Shown in pieces: positions 1 through 6,189 of a stretch of DNA of 23,511 bases. The DNA is taken from the NCBI GenBank assembly GCA_028681035.1, contig JAQUJJ010000052.1, positions 1 to 23,511 of the forward strand, written 5' to 3'. Within the stretch, counting starts at the first letter, position 1. Each line of letters opens with the position of its first letter. Below the pieces are notes generated by a model, which was not told where the DNA came from, searched no databases, and was given only the letters and a program-made list of their open reading frames with translations. The DNA is from Candidatus Cloacimonadota bacterium (GTDB taxonomy: Bacteria; Cloacimonadota; Cloacimonadia; Cloacimonadales; Cloacimonadaceae). A program made the position numbers and the translations under genes.

Positions 1-329
1 GCAAGCTGGAGTTCGATGCCAAACTGAATCTTCTCCCTGTAACGGATTTCGATGCGGTATTTCTCATCAAAACTGAGCAGCAGGGCATTACCCTTCCACT
101 CCAGTCCATTGCGTCTGGCAGCTTCAGTAAGGTAGTTCTCGACTATACCGATGATCTTCTGCTTATCGTAGATGATGCGTTCCTGCAGCTTGATGGCGTG
201 ATCCATCGCTTTTGTAACTGCTGCTTCCCTTTCAATGATTTCCTGATTGAGCACCTTGACGGATATCTCCCGTCCCTGTGCATCGATGAGGGTGCGTTCC
301 TTTGCTGTTTTAGTAGACTTACTACTCAT
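1..329 (-). CDS. DUF3164 family phage protein (3' truncated by window)
   Basis: My translation of the minus strand from the ATG at 329 gives about 109 residues before the window ends. It starts MSSKSTKTAKERTLIDAQG and includes LEWKGNALLLSFDEKYRIEI, which resembles the DUF3164 family found in early regions of Mu-like phages (Mu gp8-type). The function of that family is not established. A GGAGG lies at 336-340 (minus strand), 6 bases before the ATG, so the start is well supported. The ATG overlaps the last 8 bases of the upstream GemA-like gene, indicating translational coupling in the early operon. The C-terminus is outside the window. Family assignment is by recall of sequence style, without a profile search. 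Confidence 0.72.
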   Translation of the reverse strand, partial: MSSKSTKTAKERTLIDAQGREISVKVLNQEIIEREAAVTKAMDHAIKLQERIIYDKQKIIGIVENYLTEAARRNGLEWKGNALLLSFDEKYRIEIRYREKIQFGIELQL

Positions 330-753
330 GTGAATCCTCCTTAGGATCAATTGCTGTATTTTGAGTTGATTGTTGTTTCTTGATGTAGGACTGGAACATA
401 GCGATAACGGCTCTGCGTTCTTTCTTATCGAGCAGGTTCCAGTGACTCTTCTTATAATGGATGATCATAAAAGCCCGGAGATCGCTGTCTTTCCAGCCGA
501 CTTCTTTCATCAGGGCGAACATGTACTTGCCTTGTTTATCAAAGCTAAACTCTACCGGGCGACCATGCTTGCGGTACTTGATCATGAGTGACTTCAGCTC
601 CAGGAGCTTATCTTCGTGCAGAGCAGTTAGCGATTCTCCGAAGCCGAGACCATTCATGATGAATTTGAAGCCATCCTCGGGCCAGTGGAACTTCTTGACC
701 CGGAGGGCATGTATTTGCTGACGTAGTTGTCGTTCCCGTTGTTCCTGTTCCAT
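322..753 (-). CDS. GemA-like / Mu gp16-like early protein (DUF1018)
   Basis: A 143-residue protein. Its central and C-terminal part, with the stretches ALMKEVGWKDSDLRAFM and LLDKKERRAVIAMFQSYIKK, follows the pattern of the Mu gp16/GemA family (DUF1018): small, basic, mostly helical early proteins that in Mu affect host gene expression. An N-terminal basic segment (residues 1-25, rich in R, Q and K) probably forms a helix. Its position downstream of the A/B transposition genes and next to DUF3164 matches Mu-like early operons. It is separated by 20 bases from the gene before it and overlaps the DUF3164 start by 8 bases. The residue pattern supports family membership. The molecular role here is inferred only from the family. 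Confidence 0.7.
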   Translation of the reverse strand: MEQEQRERQLRQQIHALRVKKFHWPEDGFKFIMNGLGFGESLTALHEDKLLELKSLMIKYRKHGRPVEFSFDKQGKYMFALMKEVGWKDSDLRAFMIIHYKKSHWNLLDKKERRAVIAMFQSYIKKQQSTQNTAIDPKEDSHE

Positions 754-773
754 AGAATGCTCCCTATTCGTGG

Positions 774-1463
774 TTATTGTTGATACTTGCGACTGTAATG
801 CTCAATCAGCTCTTGAAACAATGCTCTGGCTTTTTCTCTTTGCTCCAGAATATGCATCCATTCTTGCTTCTTGGCTTCCTTGTAGGCGATGTGATCCAGT
901 CTGGCTTGTTCAGATTCTGCCTTTTTCAATACACTGAGTAGCTTGCGTTCCTCTACTTGAGCTTCGATACTAAGTTTATGAACACTGCTGTAGTTATGCC
1001 GCATCTTGCCTAAGATTCCTTGATCTATGTGCTTACCAATATCCCTTAGCTTATCCCGGGTTATCACGATGTAAGTATTACCAGACATTCCGATAATGCC
1101 TATTGAAGCGAGGGCTTCCATATAGACAAATACCCACTGGCGGCTGCGACCCATGTCTTTGGCAATAGCCCGGAGAGACTTGTAATTACCCTTCTCCACC
1201 AGATTTAGTAAGATGGTAGCAGAACCTTGATCAAACTGCCAGTCGCCTTTCTGGTTGTAACATACCTTGGGATTGTAACGGTCTATCTTGACGTATATAC
1301 CTTCTTTGAGATCGACCAACCTGATGGTCTTATTCTCCTGCAGTTCAATAAGCACAGTCTCTACGTCAGCTTCATTCTGTGCCGTCATTGCTGCCACTGT
1401 TTGAGCCGTAAAGGGCTTATTGAACTGTCTTACGAAGTTGAGTACCAAGTCGCGTGCTGTCAT
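774..1463 (-). CDS. Unrecognised early phage protein: winged-helix-like N-terminus, coiled-coil C-terminus
   Basis: A 229-residue protein I cannot assign to a named family. Residues about 1-60 (LVLNFVRQFNKPFTAQTVAA, then VLIELQENKTIRLVDLKEGIY) look like a winged helix, with a beta-hairpin wing ending in IYVKID. A second helix-turn-helix-like stretch (residues about 80-125) contains ATILLNLVEKGNYKSLRAIA and MGRSRQWVFVYMEALASIGI. Residues about 165-229 are charged and heptad-like (coiled coil). The ATG overlaps the MuB-like stop by 4 bases (1460-1463), so the two are probably translationally coupled. The duplicated DNA-binding look and its place directly after the ATPase suggest a transposition or replication accessory factor, but that is inference. 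Confidence 0.7.
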   Translation of the reverse strand: MTARDLVLNFVRQFNKPFTAQTVAAMTAQNEADVETVLIELQENKTIRLVDLKEGIYVKIDRYNPKVCYNQKGDWQFDQGSATILLNLVEKGNYKSLRAIAKDMGRSRQWVFVYMEALASIGIIGMSGNTYIVITRDKLRDIGKHIDQGILGKMRHNYSSVHKLSIEAQVEERKLLSVLKKAESEQARLDHIAYKEAKKQEWMHILEQREKARALFQELIEHYSRKYQQ

Positions 1464-2176
1464 TTTACTGCCGTAAAGTCGATGATTTTAGACTGCTGTT
1501 CATCAAAGCTCATGGTGCCATTTTCAAGGTTATGCATCATCTTGATGGCACGTCTTAAGCTGCCTTTGGCGTAGGAGTGGATTCTCTCGATGGAGTCACT
1601 GTTGATTTCCACATCCATTATTTCTTTGGCGATCAGATGAATATCTGCTCTGGTCACGGCTTTGAACTCATAGAAGGCATTGCAGCGATCAAAGTAGTAT
1701 TCACTGATCTGAGAGAGTCTATCCTTGGCATTCTGCATCCCCACCAGGATCACTACGGTTAAGGTCTCATCTACTATGTCCCGGATCGCACCCAGCAGTT
1801 TCTCATGTTGAAAGGCATAGTCGATCTCATCGATGATGATTACCGTCTCCGGGTTATCATCCAAGATCTGCATACTCATTTTGAAGATGTTATTGGTCGT
1901 TCCGGTGGGAATGAACGCTCCTAACTCAAACCGCTGATACAATGCGCTTAGCAGTTGCATTGCGAAGGACTTGGGTGTCGTGGTGGCTTCCAATCTGAGG
2001 TAGATATAGCATCTCTGGAATGCCATGCGTTGAGCATAAGTGGTCTTGCCGAGTCCCGGTCTGCCATAGATCAGTCCCAGTCCCACCATCTCCATCTTGG
2101 GTCTGTTCATCAGGTAGTTGATGCAGTGATCTGCCTCGACTACATTGGATATCTTGACGAGTAAATTCTGTTTCAT
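1460..2176 (-). CDS. MuB-like AAA+ ATPase, transposition target-selection protein
   Basis: A 238-residue AAA+ ATPase. Walker A is GRPGLGKTT (residues 38-46) and Walker B is VIIIDEID (112-119). A sensor-like VILVGMQNA precedes a region with candidate arginine-finger residues (SEYYFDRC). In Mu and related elements, the B protein binds DNA in the ATP state, marks target DNA and activates the DDE transposase. This protein is shorter than Mu B (about 312 residues) and lacks room for the N-terminal HTH of Mu B, so it is essentially the ATPase core. The ribosome binding site (GGAGG, complement of 2181-2185) overlaps the end of the transposase gene, whose stop is at 2185-2187. ExeA/TniB-type ATPases look alike, but the position next to a MuA-like transposase decides the call. 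Confidence 0.88.
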   Translation of the reverse strand: MKQNLLVKISNVVEADHCINYLMNRPKMEMVGLGLIYGRPGLGKTTYAQRMAFQRCYIYLRLEATTTPKSFAMQLLSALYQRFELGAFIPTGTTNNIFKMSMQILDDNPETVIIIDEIDYAFQHEKLLGAIRDIVDETLTVVILVGMQNAKDRLSQISEYYFDRCNAFYEFKAVTRADIHLIAKEIMDVEINSDSIERIHSYAKGSLRRAIKMMHNLENGTMSFDEQQSKIIDFTAVK

Positions 2177-2184
2177 GGTTCCTC

Positions 2185-4233
2185 CTACATTATTCCTATA
2201 AATTTGAGCATCTCTTCGAGACTCTTTTGTTTGGGCTTGATTTCGCCATCCTCATACTCCGTTAGTGGCTTCTGCTGAGGGATATCGAGCTTGTTGGGCA
2301 GTTGTTTCATTACTTCTTGTTCTAACTTCTCCAGCATCTGTTCCGGACCCGGTTTAGGTGCTTCGATGGCAGGTGCTTGGATAAAGGTGGGATTGCCTTC
2401 CAAGGCAGGCAGTGGCTTCATTAGCCTGTGAACTACCTCTTGCGACTTCTTTACCACTATCTTGGTGCGGTTGGCAATCTGCCTTTGATAGCGTTTGTTG
2501 GCTTTGATCTCTTTACTAAGCTCGGCATGGGAGATGGGATTATCCTTATCCAGATATACGAAGGGGTCTTGAGCTCTGCGGACTTCTGCCTGGCAGAGGA
2601 AGTTGTCTTGGATGTCATACACGGCGATCCATCTCAAATCTGCCAGATCGTACCTTATCACCACTTCTTTACCGATATGCTCCATCAGTTCCGTATTCCA
2701 ATACATCAGCTTGTTCAGCACTATACCGTTATTGCGTAGTGTCTTGCGTACTGCCGACATCATCATGAAGTTGAGCTTGTTGGTCTCTACCTTGCGATCT
2801 TGTGGCACCGGATAGCTGTTGAATACTACCCAGGGTTGTTTGCCGTTCAGGCCACCATGAGGGTTCTCTCCATACATGTATCTGATAAAGAAGCCGATCA
2901 TCTGCATGGCTTCTTGTATAGTGGGAGGATGACCTTCATACATCTTCCGTGCCCACTTTTCGTTACGCATCAGAGTCGCAGGTTTATCGGCAATCGAGGC
3001 TCCTCTAAAGGTGCTGATGAAGCGTTCAAACTGCTCTTGGAAGGTCTTGAAGAACCGCTCGATGATCTTGGCTTTAGCATTGTAACTCTCTGCGAAGGCT
3101 ACTTGAATACCCAGTCTGGGAAAGATACCTGCCAGATCACTTGAGAGGTCATGCTCCTGCCACTGTTCATGGAAGAGCTTACTCTTGAAAGCTTTGCCGT
3201 TATCCAGATAGACAAACTTGGGTACCGCTCCCCAGTTGAGAATAGCGTTACGGAAGGCGATCTGGATATGCTGACTGTCCTCGGTGAAGGCAAGTGATGC
3301 TCCTACCGGGTATCTCGATGCCCAGTCCATCACCATAATCATGGTCATGCGTTGGGCTTTCCCGGTCTTTGGATTGATAATATCGAAGGCAAGCACGTGT
3401 CCATCTGCCACCCAGACATCTCCCACATTGAGGAGAGTATTATCGCGGTGGATGGTCTTTACTATATCCTCTGCCACTGCCTTGCTGCCGAGTCTGGCTT
3501 GAGTCCAGATCGCTTTGTTGTTCTTTTCCCAGTCATTACACCAGCGAACCAGGGTTGGGATTGAACTGGGTGATTCCAGCGATCCCAAGCGATCATAGGC
3601 TTTAAGAGTGGTAACTGCGGTATAGACCTTTACCTTCTGCGGTGTTAGCAGCAGCTTCAGCAGGAAGTTCTGCTCCATGTATGTAACCTTGCGACCCCGC
3701 AAGTTGCTTTTACCCTTGTGGATCAAAGCAAACATATCCCGATTGGTCTCTAAATACTGATCAACCCACTTACGCAGCGAGCGTTCTGTGCGTTTACCCT
3801 TCAAACTGAAGAGTTCCGGCACCAGAGAGCCATTATTGTAATCCTCTGCTATCGAGTTCCAGGTCTCAAGCCTGGTATCGGAACATTCCAATCTCTCGAT
3901 GGCATCTTCGCAGAATCGGGAGTACAATTGAGCTTCATTCATACAACTGAGCAGTTCTTTGCTATCCGGTATCAGAACCGGATGCTCTTCCTTATATATA
4001 GGAGATGGAAGCTCCGGCTCGGGAATTGGCATTATCTCAGTTTGATTAGGCTCTGTCTTGTTAATCTTCAATTTGATTGATTTGTTATCCGTACGGATAG
4101 TTTTCTTTCGATTTCCTGCTGCTCGCAAGAACTTAACCTCTTGCCCTGATTTAATCAAAGCCATGATACGCTTGGCATCTTCATCGTAGCCTTCGGAGTT
4201 AGCTTGTGCTATGATATCTTCTATCAGTTCCAT
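2185..4233 (-). CDS. Mu-type DDE transposase (MuA-like) catalytic protein
   Basis: A 682-residue DDE integrase/transposase. The catalytic triad is visible: D277 in VWVADGH, D344 in FVYLDNGKAF and E392 in KAKIIERFF. The RNase H-like core spans about 270-410, followed by a Mu-type C-terminal beta-barrel region (about 470-570, containing RYDLADLRWIAVYD). Residues 120-245 carry helical DNA-binding domains like the end-binding domains of MuA. It would cut and join prophage ends during replicative transposition. The N-terminal enhancer-binding HTH of MuA is absent; residues 1-95 are charged and low in structure. A separate HTH protein is encoded immediately upstream, with its stop directly abutting this ATG (TAG then ATG at 4236-4231). 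The GGAGG just before that stop serves as ribosome binding site. All three catalytic residues are intact, so the gene looks functional. Confidence 0.93.
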   Translation of the reverse strand: MELIEDIIAQANSEGYDEDAKRIMALIKSGQEVKFLRAAGNRKKTIRTDNKSIKLKINKTEPNQTEIMPIPEPELPSPIYKEEHPVLIPDSKELLSCMNEAQLYSRFCEDAIERLECSDTRLETWNSIAEDYNNGSLVPELFSLKGKRTERSLRKWVDQYLETNRDMFALIHKGKSNLRGRKVTYMEQNFLLKLLLTPQKVKVYTAVTTLKAYDRLGSLESPSSIPTLVRWCNDWEKNNKAIWTQARLGSKAVAEDIVKTIHRDNTLLNVGDVWVADGHVLAFDIINPKTGKAQRMTMIMVMDWASRYPVGASLAFTEDSQHIQIAFRNAILNWGAVPKFVYLDNGKAFKSKLFHEQWQEHDLSSDLAGIFPRLGIQVAFAESYNAKAKIIERFFKTFQEQFERFISTFRGASIADKPATLMRNEKWARKMYEGHPPTIQEAMQMIGFFIRYMYGENPHGGLNGKQPWVVFNSYPVPQDRKVETNKLNFMMMSAVRKTLRNNGIVLNKLMYWNTELMEHIGKEVVIRYDLADLRWIAVYDIQDNFLCQAEVRRAQDPFVYLDKDNPISHAELSKEIKANKRYQRQIANRTKIVVKKSQEVVHRLMKPLPALEGNPTFIQAPAIEAPKPGPEQMLEKLEQEVMKQLPNKLDIPQQKPLTEYEDGEIKPKQKSLEEMLKFIGIM

Positions 4234-4842
4234 CTACTCCTCCGGGCTTACATCATTAGTATAGGAGGTAATGAACAAGCAATCCCGCTCTTCCGAGCCG
4301 AAGGTCATCCTCTCCATATTGAGATGCACTGCTTTTTGATTGTGCCTCTGGCAGTGGGACAATTCAAGATCAAGCAGTTCACGATCAGCCAAGACAAAGG
4401 TCTTAGTCGTATGTGTCTTGCCACTCGCCACTGTCCGCTTCACTGCCGCCAGACTGCCTTCACTCGTCATCCTGCGTATCGTCTTTACCGACTTTCCTGT
4501 TATGATTGCCACCCTCGTCAGTGGCAACCAGATCATGTCATACTCTTTTCCCATTTCATAACCTTCCACTCTAATCTGAATCTGTTCGTTTGGACTTGGA
4601 CAAATCTCAGAACTTGGACTTGGACATTTCAACCTGTTTGGACTTGGACATTTGCTCGGGCTTGGACATTTTCCGCAGCACTTGGACACATATTCCGCAA
4701 AAGAACGGATATTATGCCCTGATGCTATACGCAGAGAGAGCTTGTAGCCATTTTGTCCAAGTCCGATCGGAATTGCTTGGACTTGGACATTTTGCATCTG
4801 GCAGGACATACACCCTGCTGATTGTCGCTTTCTCGTGTTCAT
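4234..4842 (-). CDS. Small HTH protein upstream of transposase (possible detached MuA N-terminal domain)
   Basis: The open frame extends to an ATG at 4884, but that one has no ribosome binding site. I chose the ATG at 4842, which has GAGAGG 5 bases upstream (complement of 4848-4853), giving 202 residues. A second in-frame ATG at 4554 has GGAAGG 7 bases upstream (complement of 4562-4567) and would give a 106-residue HTH-only form. The part after 4554 has an HTH pattern: WLPLTRVAIITGKSVKTIRR, followed by a wing-like stretch and TFVLADRELLDLEL. This resembles HTH_17/MuA N-terminal domains that bind the phage enhancer. The part before 4554 contains Cys pairs and four CPSP units, but those arise from an 11-base DNA repeat, so whether that part is made as protein is uncertain. 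It abuts the transposase directly. Confidence 0.68.
   Translation of the reverse strand: MNTRKRQSAGCMSCQMQNVQVQAIPIGLGQNGYKLSLRIASGHNIRSFAEYVSKCCGKCPSPSKCPSPNRLKCPSPSSEICPSPNEQIQIRVEGYEMGKEYDMIWLPLTRVAIITGKSVKTIRRMTSEGSLAAVKRTVASGKTHTTKTFVLADRELLDLELSHCQRHNQKAVHLNMERMTFGSEERDCLFITSYTNDVSPEE
4592..4688 (-). promoter_or_regulatory. Array of five TGTCCAAGTCC-type sites upstream of the transposase HTH gene
   Basis: On the minus strand, perfect TGTCCAAGTCC copies lie at complements of 4592-4602, 4616-4626 and 4640-4650. One-base to two-base variants lie at 4658-4668 and 4678-4688. Start-to-start spacings are 24, 24, 18 and 20 bases. Three perfect copies and the 4658 variant are read as Cys-Pro-Ser-Pro; the 4678 copy is read in another frame as part of Val-Ser-Lys-Cys. 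The array occupies the place where Mu has its operator/enhancer, between the repressor gene and the transposase. The likely ligands are the repressor, the small HTH protein or the transposase; which one is inference. Confidence 0.72.
4754..4789. promoter_or_regulatory. Perfect inverted pair of TGTCCAAGTCC sites
   Basis: TGTCCAAGTCC at 4754-4764 (plus) and its exact reverse complement GGACTTGGACA at 4779-4789 form an inverted repeat with 11-base arms and a 14-base spacer. In the overlapping reading frame the two arms are read as Asn-Val-Gln-Val-Gln and Gly-Leu-Gly-Gln, unlike the Cys-Pro-Ser-Pro reading of the array at 4592-4668. The DNA motif, not the peptide, is therefore conserved. The dyad arrangement fits a dimeric regulator or a paired transposase/enhancer site. 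Confidence 0.7.
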
Positions 4843-5097
4843 TTTAACCTCTCTTATTAGTCTTGATGGGGTGCTAACTTCCATACAAGCAATATGTTGG
4901 GAAGTCCTTTCTGAGATTTACCGAGTTTTTCCGGCAGCTTTTTCATAGCCCTCAAGTTTTCCAGCCCAAACGCCATTGAGAAACACCCTGTCCAAAATTT
5001 CAGGTTGACACATCTATGCGGTTCTGTTTTTCTGTTCTAAGTTCATTTTGCTATCCGTATGGAAATTGTCAACAGCAAATTGAACAATGGAGACGTT
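4843..5097. promoter_or_regulatory. Divergent control region between early operon and repressor
   Basis: This stretch separates the leftward early operon from the rightward repressor gene and must hold promoters for both. A degenerate copy of the phage motif, TGTCCAAAATT, lies at 4989-4999. A perfect -35 hexamer TTGACA lies at 5004-5009 on the plus strand, but the sequence 16-18 bases on (TTTTCT region) is a poor -10, so the repressor promoter is only tentative. I see no convincing promoter pair for the minus strand. No gene is supported here. Confidence 0.45.
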
Positions 5098-5826
5098 ATG
5101 GCAGCCAAAGAGGTTGGAGAAAGACTGGCTATGGTAATGAAGACTATGAAGTTAAAGAACTACCAGTTTGCTAAAAAATTTAGCATCTCAGCAGCATCTT
5201 TATCCCGATATAAGTCCGGAGAGAGGTATCCAGACCCGGAATTATTGGTAAGATTATCCGAGTCCCAGGTTAATGTAAATTGGCTCTTAACAGGTAAGGG
5301 AACCACCCAGATTGTACAGGATTTTGATGGTTGGATGAAAGAGAGACTGGAAGAGAAGATGAAGGTGGTGGATAGCCAGACTGGCTTAGTTCAATCTCCC
5401 ACAATCGATTACACTCGCACAATTAGCCTGCAAATTCTCGGCGAAATTGCCGCCGGACCCAGAGAGCACATCGAAGACCTCCGGCATTTGGGCGAGAATA
5501 TTGAGATACCCCGTTCTCTGCTCCCCGGCAACTTCGCTAACTACTTGGCATTCAGAGTGAACGGTCATAGCATGGAGCCTAATATCATGCATGAGGACAT
5601 CGTTGTCATCAAACAAGAGGTAGATTGGGATTTTGCAAATGAAAGGGTCTGTGCAGTCCGAGCCGAGGACGGTACGACACTTAAGAAAGTGGAACTCGAT
5701 CATGCAAACAAGCGTGTTATTTTGCAACCATTTAATTTAGACTACAAAGTCCAGATTTTAGACTCGGATCAGGGTCTGGATATATTTCTGATCGGCATTT
5801 TGTCACTTCAGTTGCGGCTTTTTTAA
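5098..5826 (+). CDS. Phage repressor, XRE HTH plus S24 LexA-like self-cleavage domain
   Basis: The frame opens at an ATG at 5059, but no ribosome binding site precedes that. The ATG at 5098 has GGAG at 5089-5092, 5 bases upstream, giving 242 residues. Residues about 4-65 form a Cro/CI-type HTH (VGERLAMVMK, YQFAKKFSISAASLSRYKSG, NVNWLLTGKG). A linker of about 50 residues follows, then an S24 peptidase domain. In that domain an Ala-Gly candidate cleavage site lies at 119-120 (ILGEIAAGPR), the nucleophile Ser158 sits in NGHSMEPN and the general base Lys196 in TTLKKVEL. In this family, RecA-stimulated self-cleavage removes the DNA-binding domain and induces the prophage. It is transcribed away from the transposase operon as in Mu, where the c repressor lies between the left end and the operators. 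Confidence 0.9.
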   Translation: MAAKEVGERLAMVMKTMKLKNYQFAKKFSISAASLSRYKSGERYPDPELLVRLSESQVNVNWLLTGKGTTQIVQDFDGWMKERLEEKMKVVDSQTGLVQSPTIDYTRTISLQILGEIAAGPREHIEDLRHLGENIEIPRSLLPGNFANYLAFRVNGHSMEPNIMHEDIVVIKQEVDWDFANERVCAVRAEDGTTLKKVELDHANKRVILQPFNLDYKVQILDSDQGLDIFLIGILSLQLRLF

Positions 5827-5854
5827 ACTGATGCTTTGGGCTGGATGTGGGCAA

Positions 5855-6003
5855 TGTCCAAATCCAGTCCATAATCGGCTCAATTTGAAGTTATCAGTGA
5901 TTAAAACTCGTCCAAATCCGTCCAAATTCTAAATGTCCAAGTCCAAACATAGTCCATCATATCTCCCCACCACATAAAGCGTTATCCCCATTTGTCCAAG
6001 TGA
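5855..6003 (+). promoter_or_regulatory. Second array of TGTCCAAGTCC-type sites, at the presumed prophage end
   Basis: Plus-strand copies are TGTCCAAATCC at 5855-5865, CGTCCAAATCC at 5909-5919, CGTCCAAATTC at 5919-5929, perfect TGTCCAAGTCC at 5934-5944 and TGTCCAAGTGA at 5993-6003. Shorter GTCCA fragments lie between them. The region is non-coding and lies between the repressor stop and the first host promoter. In Mu-like elements this is where the transposase-binding end sites lie. Sharing the same motif with the array on the other side of the repressor suggests one protein binds both arrays. Confidence 0.68.
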
Positions 6004-6018
6004 GGACAATTTGAAGTT
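5881..6018. repeat. 12-base direct repeat CAATTTGAAGTT, two copies 126 bases apart
   Basis: CAATTTGAAGTT occurs at 5881-5892 and 6007-6018, in the same orientation, start-to-start distance 126 bases. Both lie in the non-coding stretch between the repressor stop and the first chromosomal promoter. The outer copy directly follows the last TGTCCAAG site. The pair may be part of composite transposase-binding end sites (as L1 and L2/L3 of Mu), but the exact terminal TG/CA dinucleotide of the prophage cannot be fixed without the other end. Confidence 0.6.
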
Positions 6019-6092
6019 TGGGCTGACGGTTTATATGTGATATTGTTCTCTAAGCAAGTTTCTAAAAAAAGGAGTTATAGTGGATTTTCTTC

Positions 6093-6120
6093 TTGACAAG
6101 TAATACATGCTGTTTAGTAT
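6093..6120 (+). promoter_or_regulatory. Sigma-70-type promoter for the LamG surface protein gene
   Basis: TTGACA at 6093-6098, a 16-base spacer and TAGTAT at 6115-6120 make a near-consensus promoter about 70 bases before the ATG at 6190. It lies just outside the prophage site arrays, so the insertion appears to have left the core promoter intact. Any upstream activator sites could have been displaced. Confidence 0.6.
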
Positions 6121-6189
6121 GTGCCCTATAGTGTGAGACTATTTTTAGTGGGCTAACTTAAATAATAACATGATATACATGGAGGAACC

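Larger units (their letters stand above)
1..6018. mobile_element. Early (repressor) end of a Mu-like transposable prophage
   Basis: The order repressor, control region, HTH protein, DDE transposase, MuB-like ATPase, accessory, GemA-like, DUF3164 is the Mu early-region layout, with the repressor divergent from the transposition genes. The right limit given is the end of the last repeated site; the true junction probably lies between about 6008 and 6092, before the promoter of the LamG gene. The late genes and the other end are outside the window, so target duplication cannot be checked. Confidence 0.85.

Noticed and set aside
4592..4688. CPSP repeats as a metal-binding protein repeat
   Set aside because: The underlying 11-mer is read in other frames at 4678, 4754 and 4779 and also occurs in non-coding DNA at 5855-6003, so the repeat is a DNA feature.
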